A stretch of 64,000 nt of DNA from Rhodococcoides kyotonense. Lineage in GTDB: Bacteria; Actinomycetota; Actinomycetes; Mycobacteriales; Mycobacteriaceae. The stretch lies in contig NZ_FZOW01000009.1 in NCBI RefSeq assembly GCF_900188125.1, positions 186,001 through 250,000 on the forward strand. The letters are read 5' to 3'. Below the pieces are notes generated by a model. The model did not search any database. It was given only the letters and a program-made list of their open reading frames with translations, and had not been told where the DNA came from. The position numbers were made by a program, and so were the translations under genes. Shown here piece by piece: positions 32,763 to 41,156 of the stretch; position 1 is the stretch's first letter; every line of letters begins with the position of its first letter.

Positions 32763-33839
32763 TCAAGCCGGTGCGAACGGAACGAGTGGCAGCGACCGTG
32801 CGATCCTCTCGTTCCACACCGACGGGCTCCCGAAGAGCGCCTTGTTCAACTTCGTCCGCTTGTACAGGAAATGGAGGTCATGCTCCCAGGTGTACCCAAC
32901 GGCTCCGTGCATCGTCAGCGCAGAATCCGCTGCCACAGCGCCGGAAGCAGTCACCTGAGCCTTGGCAGTCGCGGCATGTAAGTCACACTCCGCCATACCC
33001 GCATCGATCGATTCGGCCGCGTAGAACACAATCGACCGCGCGGCTTCCACGGACACGAGAATCGAGGCCGCTGCATGCTTGACCGCCTGGAACGAGCCGA
33101 TCGGAACGCCAAACTGCTCTCGGCTCTTGCTGTATTCGACCGCTAGGTCGAGCATGCGCTCCATTGCGCCGAGCGAATCGGCTGCAATCAGTACGGCAGA
33201 GACCAACGACGCGTTGGCCAGCAACACAGGCGCATCGACGTCGAGTACGTCGGCGGCAACACCGTCGAAACGTATCTTCGCCGCCGACCGAGACCGATCG
33301 AGGAGGGTCGTCGCCTCGATCGTTACCCCATCGGCTTCGGCGGACACGAGAGCGACCTGAACTCCATCCGGACCGAGCACAGGAACAACCAGATGGCGCG
33401 CGCGGTCCCCGCCCAACACGCCCGAAACGTCGCCGGAGATTTTTCCGTCGGCAACGCGCAGCCGAGGCGCGCTGTCCAGCGGCCTGGTGCTGTCCGCCAC
33501 GAGCGCCGCGAACTCGCCTTCCTGTAGGACTTCGACACCCAGTTCTCCGCCGAGGAATGGTGCCGCGAGCACGGACGCGATCCACGCACCCGAGGGAGCC
33601 GATCGACGCGCCAACTCGACTGCGGTCAATGCCAATTCGAGCCCGCCACCACCCTGCCCACCGACGTCCTCGGACAGGCCGACCGAGAACCAACCCTCGG
33701 CCACGAATCGGTTCTCGAAGTCCCTGGCATCCCCGGAGGTGAGCCACGCGCGAACCGACTCGTTCGGGGCGAACTTCTCGACCCACCCTCGGAACGACTC
33801 GCGATACATTTCTTGGTCTTGGGAGAGTTCCCACCGCAT
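32763..33839 (-). CDS. Acyl-CoA dehydrogenase, divergent subunit type
   Basis: About 358 residues. The fold is recognisable from SREQFGVPIGSFQAVKHAAA and MHGAVGYTWEHDLHFLYKRT near the C-terminus, but the usual TEPGxGSD segment is missing and the C-terminal EGT-type base is absent (LNKALFG). The HGxxGYTWEHDLHxxYKR ending is the one seen in the smaller partner subunits of alpha2beta2 acyl-CoA dehydrogenases of actinobacterial steroid catabolism. It may therefore work as a heteromer with the product of the next gene. The ATG at 33839 avoids a basic 14-residue extension. First gene of the operon running to 26582. Confidence 0.8.
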   Translation of the reverse strand: MRWELSQDQEMYRESFRGWVEKFAPNESVRAWLTSGDARDFENRFVAEGWFSVGLSEDVGGQGGGGLELALTAVELARRSAPSGAWIASVLAAPFLGGELGVEVLQEGEFAALVADSTRPLDSAPRLRVADGKISGDVSGVLGGDRARHLVVPVLGPDGVQVALVSAEADGVTIEATTLLDRSRSAAKIRFDGVAADVLDVDAPVLLANASLVSAVLIAADSLGAMERMLDLAVEYSKSREQFGVPIGSFQAVKHAAASILVSVEAARSIVFYAAESIDAGMAECDLHAATAKAQVTASGAVAADSALTMHGAVGYTWEHDLHFLYKRTKLNKALFGSPSVWNERIARSLPLVPFAPA

Positions 33840-33914
33840 GCGCCTGCTCCTAATTTTCGAGACAGCGATTACTCTGCACATGTCACAGTGCAGGCATGAT
33901 GTTAATGTTATATT

Positions 33915-33930
33915 AGGTCTGACCGTTAGA
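33915..33930. promoter_or_regulatory. GntR box at the regulator's own divergent promoter
   Basis: AGGTCTGACCG contains the perfect palindrome GGTC-T-GACC and is followed directly by GTTAGACCAG, a second half-site. It lies between the operon starting at 33839 and the GntR gene at 33950, so the regulator probably controls both. Confidence 0.6.
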
Positions 33931-33949
33931 CCAGCGATGGGGGAATCCT

Positions 33950-34729
33950 ATGACACCAGCCGCTCCTGGAGCTACCAAGAATGGGCGATCCGCCATTCAG
34001 CTGTCCCCGATGGAGGTCCCCAAGGCATCCGACGTCCTGGCGAACGAACTGCGCGAACGCATCTTGAGCGGCGAGTACGAAGAAGGCACTCCCCTTCCGC
34101 CTGAGCGTGAGCTGGTTGTTCAGACGAAGATGAGCCGCACCACAGTCCGTGAGGCACTGCGAATCCTCGAAGTCCAGGGCCTGGTGCGCATCAAAGCCGG
34201 CCGCGCAGGTGGGGCGTTCGTCCAGCGTCCCGGTGGGGAATCGATGGCCAGCTCGGTCGCGCTGCTCATCCGCGGTCAGCAGATTCGCCTCGCAGCACTA
34301 CTCGAGACTCGAGAAGCTCTCGAACCGTTCTGTGCGCGCCTCGCAGCCAAGAACCGGACAACCGAGGACCTGAAGGCACTCGATGCCGCCAACGACGCGA
34401 TAGTCACGGCCGAAGGTGACCTGGACGCATTTCTGAGCGCCAACGTCGACTGGCATGTCGCCGTCGCCCATGCCAGTAAGAACGAATTGCTCATGGGAAT
34501 GATGACGGCACTCTCGCGAGCCATCTACGCGGCCACCGAGAACGAGGGATTCGTCGACGAAACAGTTCGGAACACCACCGTGCGCGCCCACAAATCGATC
34601 ACGCGCGCAATCCGAGACCGTGACCCGGATGCGGCCGTTCGCCGAATGACTCGACACGTGCACTCCTACGCGGAAGAGGTTCTGGCGGTGGACGAACGAG
34701 TCGACATCACAGTGCCCGGCGAGGACTGA
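33950..34729 (+). CDS. GntR-family regulator, FadR subfamily (FCD domain)
   Basis: A 259-residue regulator. The N-terminal winged helix reads LANELRERILSGEYEEGTPL, PPERELVVQTKMSRTTVREA and LRILEVQGLVRIKAGRAGGA (about residues 30-90). The C-terminal all-helical FCD domain has the metal/ligand-binding Asp-His pattern, including VDWHVAVAHASKNELL, RAHKSITRAIRDRDPDAA and RHVHSY. FadR-type proteins bind TGGT-n-ACCA-like palindromes; such boxes lie before this gene and many catabolic genes nearby, so it is the best candidate for a regional acyl-CoA- or acid-responsive repressor. The effector is unknown. Confidence 0.9.
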   Translation: MTPAAPGATKNGRSAIQLSPMEVPKASDVLANELRERILSGEYEEGTPLPPERELVVQTKMSRTTVREALRILEVQGLVRIKAGRAGGAFVQRPGGESMASSVALLIRGQQIRLAALLETREALEPFCARLAAKNRTTEDLKALDAANDAIVTAEGDLDAFLSANVDWHVAVAHASKNELLMGMMTALSRAIYAATENEGFVDETVRNTTVRAHKSITRAIRDRDPDAAVRRMTRHVHSYAEEVLAVDERVDITVPGED

Positions 34730-34764
34730 GCGCAACAGAACGCCGTTAGCAGTACCGAGAGTCG

Positions 34765-34803
34765 CACTTCAGGCAGGCCACCACCGGTGGCCTGCCTGAA
34801 GTG
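34765..34803 (+). terminator. Intrinsic terminator with perfect 18-bp stem
   Basis: An 18-base arm starting CACTTCAGGCAGG pairs perfectly with its complement ending CCTGAAGTG, loop ACC, followed by TTTT. It ends the GntR transcript. Confidence 0.9.
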
Positions 34804-34858
34804 TTTTCCGGGACGCTCGCTTGGGTTCTCGAGGTTCATTTTTGGTCAACATTGTATT

Positions 34859-34869
34859 TGGTCGGTCCA
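34859..34869. promoter_or_regulatory. GntR-type box upstream of the MFS transporter
   Basis: TGGTCGGTCCA, with outer arms TGG/CCA and an imperfect inner part, in an AT-rich stretch about 95 bases before the start at 34962. Another TTGGTC half-site lies just upstream. Confidence 0.4.
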
Positions 34870-34961
34870 TATGTTTGGATATGTGACGGGCACCACTGGG
34901 TGGGCCCTCGACCACAGGTCCTCTGCCTTTCCGGCCAGGATTTCGACAAGACGGGATCTCC

Positions 34962-36257
34962 ATGAGTGTCACTTCGAGCGCACGCACTTCGGACCGCCAC
35001 CTCAATCGATGGTGGTATGTCGTCACCGGATTCCTGACACTGCTGTTCGGAACCACCAGCGTCAATGTGCTCTTCAACGTTCTCGGAAAGCCGATGAGCG
35101 AAGAGTTCGGTTGGGAACGCAGCGTCATCAGTAACGGCCTCTCGATCGAGACACTGATGGTCGGCGTCAGCATCGTCGTCCTCGGCTTCCTGATCGACAG
35201 ATTCGGCCCTCGCACACCGACGGTTCCGATGTCACTGACGTTCGGCATCGGATTGATGCTGATGTCGGTTCTTCCGAACAGCCAGATCGCCTTCTACGCG
35301 TTGTGCATACTGATCGGCGCAGGTGCAGGCGCGGTCAACCCGGTCGCACACTCGACCGTCGTCAGCGCGTGGTTCCAGGACCGCCGCGGAATGGCCCTGG
35401 GAATCCTCATGGCCGGCCTCGGCGCTTGCGGCGTACTCATGCCTTATCTGGCCAACTTCGTTCTCGGAATTACAGATTGGCGTACAGCCTTTCTCGTCGT
35501 CGGCGCCCTGAGCACCGTCATTCCGGCATCTGTGTATGCCTTCGTGACCAAGATGCCCGCCCACCACGAGGAAGTTCGTAGAACTGCGCTCAAAGCGGGC
35601 AAGGTTGCCGGCGAATCCCTATGGACGATCGCACGCAAATACCGTCAGTTCTGGCTGCTTGCGGTGTCGATATTCTTCGTATCCTCGGCCACGTTCGGTT
35701 TGATGTCGCAGGTCGTACCGATGACGACCGACAAGGGCATTGCCCAAGCCACCGCGGTGGGAATCCTCTCCGCATTGAGCTTTGCGTCGATCGTGGCGCG
35801 CTTGCTCGTCGGGTACCTACTCGATCGGTTCTACGCACCCATCATCGGTTCGATCATCTTCGCGCTCTGCGGACTGGGTGCGTTCTTGATGATCTCGTCG
35901 TCCAACGTCTCGGTGCTGATCACAGCAGCTCTTCTAGTCGGTCTCGGATTGGGCGCCGAGGGTGATCTCGCTGCCTACATGTGCAGCCGCTACTTCCCGC
36001 AGCACTCGTACGGCCGTGTACTGGGATCGATCTACTTCTTGTACGCGATGGGTTCCGCGTTCGGAATCTTCCTGCTCGGGCAGATTTTCAGGGCAACCGG
36101 CTCGTACAGCGCGGGAGCCTTACCCATTCTCGGCCTCGTCATCGTCAGCATCGTCTGCCTCCTGCTGCTGGGACCGTACCGTTTCACACTCGACCACAAG
36201 CATGTGGAGGCCACCGAACCGGAGGATGCCACGCAGACTGCGACACCGGTCGATTAG
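34962..36257 (+). CDS. MFS transporter
   Basis: A 431-residue major facilitator with twelve hydrophobic segments. The first helix begins WWYVVTGFLTLLFGTTSVNV, the loop after helix 2 reads GFLIDRFGPRTP (the MFS A-motif region), and GAGAGAVNPVAHSTVVSAWF with DRRGMALGI is typical of the oxalate/formate-antiporter-like monocarboxylate group. It probably imports the acid substrate or an intermediate across the membrane; this is inferred from family and context. It is a single-gene unit between two terminators, preceded by a GntR-type box. Confidence 0.87.
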   Translation: MSVTSSARTSDRHLNRWWYVVTGFLTLLFGTTSVNVLFNVLGKPMSEEFGWERSVISNGLSIETLMVGVSIVVLGFLIDRFGPRTPTVPMSLTFGIGLMLMSVLPNSQIAFYALCILIGAGAGAVNPVAHSTVVSAWFQDRRGMALGILMAGLGACGVLMPYLANFVLGITDWRTAFLVVGALSTVIPASVYAFVTKMPAHHEEVRRTALKAGKVAGESLWTIARKYRQFWLLAVSIFFVSSATFGLMSQVVPMTTDKGIAQATAVGILSALSFASIVARLLVGYLLDRFYAPIIGSIIFALCGLGAFLMISSSNVSVLITAALLVGLGLGAEGDLAAYMCSRYFPQHSYGRVLGSIYFLYAMGSAFGIFLLGQIFRATGSYSAGALPILGLVIVSIVCLLLLGPYRFTLDHKHVEATEPEDATQTATPVD

Positions 36258-36295
36258 GTTCTCCGGGTCTTCCTTTCGGGGCGAACCAAACACAG

Positions 36296-36338
36296 ACGCC
36301 GAAGGCGACACTACGAAATGTAGTGTCGCCCTCGGCGT
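36296..36338. terminator. Bidirectional terminator between convergent genes
   Basis: ACGCCGA-A-GGCGACACTAC pairs with GTAGTGTCGCC-C-TCGGCGT around the loop GAAAT: about 18 bp with one mismatch, followed by TT on the plus strand. It separates the MFS gene and the convergent acyl-CoA dehydrogenase. Confidence 0.85.
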
Positions 36339-36354
36339 TTCAGGGCCCGTCTTG

Positions 36355-37533
36355 CTACTTTCCTCGCGGCATGCCGAGAATCCGCTCGGCGACGATATTG
36401 CGCTGAATGTACGTCGAACCTCCGGCGATGGCAGTACCGCGAGCCTGGTAAGCCAGTCGCAGCCACTTCGCAGTCTTCTGGTCCGGGTCGTCGGAATCTT
36501 GTTGACCTCCGAGGGGTTCGAGGGAGAGCCGGAAATCGGCCAACTCTTCCACCAGCGGACAGAAGTACAACTTGCCGATGGACGTAACAGGCCCGGGCGG
36601 ACCGTCGTTGGCGGCAAGCGTCACCACTCGTTGACCGATCAGATAGTGAATCAGTGCTCGTCCGTACAGATCGGCAACCGTCTGTCTGACAGATGCCTGG
36701 GCGCCGAGAGGATTTCCATCCTCGTCGACCCTGTCGCGCACGTCGTCGACGATCTCGCTGACTGCCTTCTTGGTGTTCACCCGTCCGGTGGCTATCGCAA
36801 CGCGCTCGTAGGCGAGCGTGCCCATCGCCACTTTCCAGCCTCCGTCGATCTCTCCGACGACCAGCTCATCCGGAACGAAGACGTCGTCGAGGAAGACCTC
36901 GTTGAACTCCGCCTCACCCAGCATGTGTTCGAGTGGGCGAATCGTGATTCCAGGACTGTCCATGGGCACGAGAAAGAACGTGATTCCCTTGTGCCTGGGG
37001 CCACCGCCCGTACGCGCCAACAGAATTGCGTGTTGGGCGATGTGCGCCCTCGACGTCCAGATCTTCTGCCCGTCGATCTTCCAACCGCCGTCCGACTTCG
37101 TCGCCTTCGTGCGCAGCGACGCCAGATCGGAGCCCGCGTCGGGCTCGGAGAACAGCTGGCACCAGATCTCGTCACCGGTCAGAATCGACTGAAGGAATCG
37201 CTCCTTCTGCGACGACGTCCCGAAGTCACTGATGGTCGGGCCCGCGAAATCCTCACCGATCGTGTTCAGTCGTTCCGGCGCACCGGCAAGATCGAGTTCC
37301 TCGGCGAATATCGCGCGGCGTATCGGATCGGCGCCCTGTCCCCCGTGCTCCTTGGGCCACGACAATCCCGCATATCCGGCGTCGAACAATGCGCGTTGCC
37401 ATTGCTTCCAGAACGGCACTTTGTCCACCAGAGTCACAGGCTCGGGCCACGGTAGCAAAGGAAGCGTTTCGCCCAACCACACCTTCACCTCGCTGCGGAA
37501 CAACGCTTCGTCTGCGGAGTCTGACAGATCCAT
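36355..37533 (-). CDS. Acyl-CoA dehydrogenase
   Basis: A 392-residue acyl-CoA dehydrogenase of the larger actinobacterial FadE type. LSWPKEHGGQGADP, CQLFSEPDAGSDLASLRTKA and WTSRAHIAQHAIL are the N-terminal and FAD segments. The C-terminus ends with AIAGGSTYIQRNIVAERILG, with Gly-Gly instead of EGT, while TLAYERVAIATG supplies a Glu in the helix-G position. It is divergent from the MaoC pair at 37599, and the shared 65-base promoter region contains a perfect GntR box, so dehydrogenation and hydration genes are probably co-regulated. Confidence 0.87.
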   Translation of the reverse strand: MDLSDSADEALFRSEVKVWLGETLPLLPWPEPVTLVDKVPFWKQWQRALFDAGYAGLSWPKEHGGQGADPIRRAIFAEELDLAGAPERLNTIGEDFAGPTISDFGTSSQKERFLQSILTGDEIWCQLFSEPDAGSDLASLRTKATKSDGGWKIDGQKIWTSRAHIAQHAILLARTGGGPRHKGITFFLVPMDSPGITIRPLEHMLGEAEFNEVFLDDVFVPDELVVGEIDGGWKVAMGTLAYERVAIATGRVNTKKAVSEIVDDVRDRVDEDGNPLGAQASVRQTVADLYGRALIHYLIGQRVVTLAANDGPPGPVTSIGKLYFCPLVEELADFRLSLEPLGGQQDSDDPDQKTAKWLRLAYQARGTAIAGGSTYIQRNIVAERILGMPRGK

Positions 37534-37569
37534 CGGGTCTCCTCATCTTTATTTGGCTTGATGTTACTA

Positions 37570-37580
37570 TGGTCGGACCA
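37570..37580. promoter_or_regulatory. Perfect GntR box TGGTC-G-GACCA
   Basis: A perfect 11-base palindrome midway between the divergent acyl-CoA dehydrogenase (start 37533) and the MaoC pair (start 37599). It is the best match to the box consensus in the window. Confidence 0.65.
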
Positions 37581-37598
37581 AAACAACCAGGAGTGTCC

Positions 37599-38066
37599 GT
37601 GAAAGTACAGGTCGATCACACCTCGGATGTGGGTCGAATCATCGACACAGTGTCCTTCACCGTCGAGCAGGGGAAGGTGCACGAGTTCGCGCGTGCGACC
37701 TTCGCAGAGAGCGACGTGCACGTAGACGAACAGGCTGCCCTTGCGGCCGGTCACGCAGGCATCGCTGCAACCGCAACGCATTCCGTCGTATCCGGCCACT
37801 ACCGGGACCAGCGCGCGTTCGTCGATGCATTGGGACTCGCCCTCGAACGAGTGGTCGTCGGCTCCGTCGACTGGTCCTACATGCGCACGCTCGTCGTCGG
37901 AGACCGACTGACCGGAACACGACGCGTCGTCGCGGACGCCGTGAAGGAAGGCAAGCGAGGCGGCTCCATGCGCATTCTGACTCTCGAAACGGAGTTCGTG
38001 GATGCTGCAGGCTCGACAGTTCTCCGCCAACGTGAGCAGATCATCGAACGAGGAGCAGCGTCATGA
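37599..38066 (+). CDS. MaoC/FAS1-like dehydratase, N-terminal-type subunit
   Basis: A 155-residue hot-dog protein resembling the FAS1-like dehydratase region that pairs with a catalytic MaoC domain. The segment VHEFARATFAESDVHVDEQA aligns with the start of the fold, but the D-x4-H catalytic motif is missing, so it is probably the non-catalytic, substrate-binding half. The GTG at 37599 is chosen because AGGAG lies 5 bases upstream. Its stop overlaps the start of the catalytic MaoC gene (ATGA), as in known two-subunit hydratases such as ChsH1/ChsH2. Confidence 0.78.
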   Translation: MKVQVDHTSDVGRIIDTVSFTVEQGKVHEFARATFAESDVHVDEQAALAAGHAGIAATATHSVVSGHYRDQRAFVDALGLALERVVVGSVDWSYMRTLVVGDRLTGTRRVVADAVKEGKRGGSMRILTLETEFVDAAGSTVLRQREQIIERGAAS

Positions 38067-38458
38067 CCGAACTGGAACCCGGATTCAGCGCACCGACCCG
38101 GAATATCGGGCCGATCACGCAAACCGATATCGTCAGATTCGCCGGTGCGGGAGGAGATTTCAATCCACTGCACCATGATCCGGAATTCGTCCGCGCCAGC
38201 GGCTTCCCCGGTGTCATCGCGATGGGCCAGCTCCATGCCGGCATACTCGGCAGCTACTTGACCGATTGGGTCGGTGTCGAGCGGGTGCGGGAATTCGGCG
38301 TGAGGTTCGTAGCACCGGTGTTCGTCGGCGACAACCTCGCCTTCGACGGGACGGTGAGCAGTAGCGAAAGCGGAATCGCCGAGATCTCGCTGAAAGTTAC
38401 CCGCGGTTCCGACACGATCGTCACCGGACGCGCCGCCGTCAGTACGTCTTCGCCCTAG
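38063..38458 (+). CDS. MaoC hydratase, catalytic subunit
   Basis: A 131-residue hot-dog protein with the full hydratase motif: AGAGGDFNPLHHDPEFVRAS (Asp and His of D-x4-H) followed by FPGVIAMGQLHAGIL. It would hydrate a 2-enoyl-CoA in a heterodimer with the preceding gene's product. Start and stop overlap by 4 bases, so the two are translated as a pair. Confidence 0.85.
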   Translation: MTELEPGFSAPTRNIGPITQTDIVRFAGAGGDFNPLHHDPEFVRASGFPGVIAMGQLHAGILGSYLTDWVGVERVREFGVRFVAPVFVGDNLAFDGTVSSSESGIAEISLKVTRGSDTIVTGRAAVSTSSP

Positions 38459-38475
38459 GAGGCACCTGCACTCCC

Positions 38476-38507
38476 GCAGGTCGGAGCCTGCCCAGGCTCC
38501 GACCTGC
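38476..38507. terminator. Hairpin between convergent genes
   Basis: GCAGGTCGGAGCCTG and CAGGCTCCGACCTGC form a perfect 15-bp stem with a 2-base loop. No T-run follows, which is common for actinobacterial terminators. Confidence 0.7.
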
Positions 38508-38527
38508 GCACTGAGGACATTCGTGGC

Positions 38528-39307
38528 TCAGCGCATCTTCCACACGGGCTTTCGCTTTTCTCGGAATGCCGCGACGCCTTCACCGATATCTTCGGTTGTG
38601 AACGCGAGAGCCAACTGCGATTGAAGGGCCGTGAGCGCGTCGGGCAGAGACATGTCCTTGGTGGCGTTCACTGCATCCTTGCCGAGCTTCATCAGCAGGG
38701 GTGACTTCTCGGCCACACGCTGAGCCCACGCTCGCACCACATCGTCGAATTCGTCGTCAGCGACAACGCGGTTCACGATGCCATGATCTTTGGCTTCGGA
38801 AGCGCTCAACCGATCACCGAGCATCATCAACTCGTTCGCAGTCAACCGCCCCACGTTGCGGTATATGAGCGCGGAGATCATGAAGGGAAATACTCCTACA
38901 TTGATCTCGGGACATCCGAAATGCACCGATTTCTTTGCCAGGATCAGGTCACACGCCAATGCGAGACCGAATGCACCAGCAAGGACGTCCCCGTTCGCAG
39001 CGCAGATGACAGGCTTTCCCAACCCCCCGATCAGTTGGTACAGCCGCGGAAACCTGTGCAAACCAGCATATTTCCGAATCGTGGGCGCATCGTCGGCAAA
39101 CGCTTTCAGGTCACCTCCTGCAGAGAAAATCTTCTCGTGCGACGAGGTGAGAACGACTACCCGCACGTGCGCATCGTCGCGAGCCCGCTCGAATGCGTCG
39201 ATCAATTCATCGAGCATCTCGTCGCTCAACGCATTCCGAGTGCTCGGACTGTCCAATGTGACGAAGGCCAGCGCAGCATCTTCGACGTGGTACCTGACCA
39301 GCGGCAT
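38528..39307 (-). CDS. Enoyl-CoA hydratase/isomerase-family protein
   Basis: A 259-residue crotonase. FSAGGDLKAFAD, CAANGDVLAGAFGLALACDL and VHFGCPEINVGVFPFMISAL define the fold. The first catalytic Glu is absent (GAFGLAL) but the second is present (CPEINVG), suggesting isomerase or other specialised chemistry. It ends with GVAAFREKRKPVWKM. GGAGAACAGGTT precedes the ATG at 39307. It lies 16 bases after the ligase gene and is probably cotranscribed with it. Confidence 0.82.
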   Translation of the reverse strand: MPLVRYHVEDAALAFVTLDSPSTRNALSDEMLDELIDAFERARDDAHVRVVVLTSSHEKIFSAGGDLKAFADDAPTIRKYAGLHRFPRLYQLIGGLGKPVICAANGDVLAGAFGLALACDLILAKKSVHFGCPEINVGVFPFMISALIYRNVGRLTANELMMLGDRLSASEAKDHGIVNRVVADDEFDDVVRAWAQRVAEKSPLLMKLGKDAVNATKDMSLPDALTALQSQLALAFTTEDIGEGVAAFREKRKPVWKMR

Positions 39308-39323
39308 AACCTGTTCTCCCAGC

Positions 39324-41018
39324 TTATCGGGCGCCGGCAGTGGTTGCGGCATTCAATTTGTTTGCAATCAACTTTCGCAACGTGTGCTTTTGAATCTTGC
39401 CCGTCGCCGTCATCGGAAGCTGATCGACAACCTCGACCCGCTCTGGTGTCTTCTGGATCGCGACACCGCGATCGGTCAAATAGTGTCGCAAGTCTTCGGC
39501 AGAGGGAGCATCGTGCCCGTCCTTGGCGACGATATAGCAGCAGACTTTCTCGCCCAGCTTCTCGTCGGGCATGCCGACCACTGCGAGCGCAAGCAGGTCG
39601 GGATGATCGGCAAGCTTGTCCTCGACCTCACGCACGCTGATGTTCATTCCACCCCGAATGACAATGTCTTTCGTACGACCGGTGACGCGGACGAATCCGT
39701 CGTCGTCCATGACTCCGAGATCACCGGATCGCGAGAACCCCTCAGGTGTGAAGAGTTCTGCAGTGTCCTCCGGGCGGTTCAAGTACTCGATCATGTGGGA
39801 AGGTCCGCGGTAGGCAATGTCACCTTCCGTACCCCGGGGAAGCTCCAGCCCGTCGTCGCCGACGACCTTGACTTCCGCACTCGGTAGCGCCGCGCCATCG
39901 GAAGTGATTGCGCGACTGGCGTCGTCATCGACAGTGCATGTAGTCGTGGAGAGGTTTTCACTCCGGCCGTACAACGACAGGATGCTCGCGGCAGGTAGCT
40001 TGGCTTTGGCGTTTTCGACGACCGAAGCCGGAATCGGCGATCCCGCACATGTCCACACCCTCAAACTGGACAAATCCGCGTCCGCGTCCTCGTCCGCAGC
40101 GGACATGAGCGTCTGCAGAAATGTCGTTGCTGTGACCGCGGCCGTGCATCTGTACTGCTTGATATCTGCCAGCCCTTGTGCGGGAGACCACTCGGCTACG
40201 ACGTGCGTCGAGGCTCCCACGAGCAATGGAAGAAGGACGCTGGTCACCAAACCTGTCGTGTGGGTTATCGGCGAAGGACCGAATTGGACGTCGTTCTCGG
40301 TGTGGCCGAAGGCCACGGTCAGGGCACGAGCTCCGGATGCATACGAATTGAATGTATGCAGGCATCCTTTCGGCCGTGAGGTCGTTCCCGACGTGTATAC
40401 GATGACGAATGGGTCGTCCGGATGAACGCGGGTGTCCAACTCGGCGTCGATGTTCGCGGACGAGATGTCCTGAACCACGAGGTCCTCCAGAACGTCGATT
40501 CCTCGTTCTGCCAATTCGGATCGCTTGTCCTCGGGTGCACGAACGGCAACGATTGTCCTCAACGTCGAAGACTCGGTGCGAATGTCGTCGAACATGGAAG
40601 CGTAGTCGAACCCTTTGAATTCGACTGGAGCGATAGCAGTCGTGACCGCTGCGTCTGCGACCACGTGCGACACCTCGTCGCGGCGGTAAATGGGCATGAT
40701 GGGCACGGTGACTGCGCCGAGACGGGACAAGGCAGCGGCCACCACCACGAATGCCGCCCAGTTCGGCAGCTGGACAGCAACACGATCCCCGTAGTTCACT
40801 CCACGACGCTTGAGCCCGAGCGCCAACCGCTGCGAAGTGTCGTAGAGCTCGGCAAAGGTCAGAGCATGCGTTCCATCGGTGATGAACACTTTGTCCGGGT
40901 TCGACGCGGCCCGCGAGCCGAGGAGGTCGGTGAAGTTCTCGCCGGTCCATTGGCCGTTTGCGTAGAAATCTTCGATCTGCTGAGAAGTGAATCGTCCGAG
41001 GCTTCGCTCGCTTGCCAT
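39324..41018 (-). CDS. Acyl-CoA ligase (AMP-forming)
   Basis: A 564-residue adenylate-forming enzyme. VIVYTSGTTSRPKGCLHTFN is the ATP loop, SRSGDLGVMDDDGFVRVTGR and TKDIVIRGGMNISVREVEDK form the hinge, and TATGKIQKHTLRKLI has the C-terminal Lys. It activates a carboxylic acid with CoA; the N-terminal pocket does not reveal the substrate. GAAGGACGGGCACT precedes the ATG at 41018, and a GntR box lies 48 bases further upstream. Confidence 0.88.
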   Translation of the reverse strand: MASERSLGRFTSQQIEDFYANGQWTGENFTDLLGSRAASNPDKVFITDGTHALTFAELYDTSQRLALGLKRRGVNYGDRVAVQLPNWAAFVVVAAALSRLGAVTVPIMPIYRRDEVSHVVADAAVTTAIAPVEFKGFDYASMFDDIRTESSTLRTIVAVRAPEDKRSELAERGIDVLEDLVVQDISSANIDAELDTRVHPDDPFVIVYTSGTTSRPKGCLHTFNSYASGARALTVAFGHTENDVQFGPSPITHTTGLVTSVLLPLLVGASTHVVAEWSPAQGLADIKQYRCTAAVTATTFLQTLMSAADEDADADLSSLRVWTCAGSPIPASVVENAKAKLPAASILSLYGRSENLSTTTCTVDDDASRAITSDGAALPSAEVKVVGDDGLELPRGTEGDIAYRGPSHMIEYLNRPEDTAELFTPEGFSRSGDLGVMDDDGFVRVTGRTKDIVIRGGMNISVREVEDKLADHPDLLALAVVGMPDEKLGEKVCCYIVAKDGHDAPSAEDLRHYLTDRGVAIQKTPERVEVVDQLPMTATGKIQKHTLRKLIANKLNAATTAGAR

Positions 41019-41065
41019 AGTGCCCGTCCTTCGATGAAAGATGCCGACTTGATAAAAGGGTAGAA

Positions 41066-41076
41066 TGGTTGGACCG
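41066..41076. promoter_or_regulatory. GntR box upstream of the ligase operon
   Basis: TGGTTGGACCG, matching the box with one mismatch per arm. It is the exact reverse complement of the site at 42151-42161, which precedes the adjacent oxidoreductase gene. Confidence 0.5.
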
Positions 41077-41156
41077 AAGTTTGCAAGCATTTCGTGCCAT
41101 ATCGGTACCGAACACGGCTCGCGTTCGACCGCACGACGCGTATCGCCCGAACTCGG

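Noticed and set aside
34730-34961. Hidden small gene between the GntR and MFS genes
   Set aside because: The space is filled by an 18-bp terminator stem and AT-rich promoter-like sequence with GntR-type boxes; no plausible coding frame.
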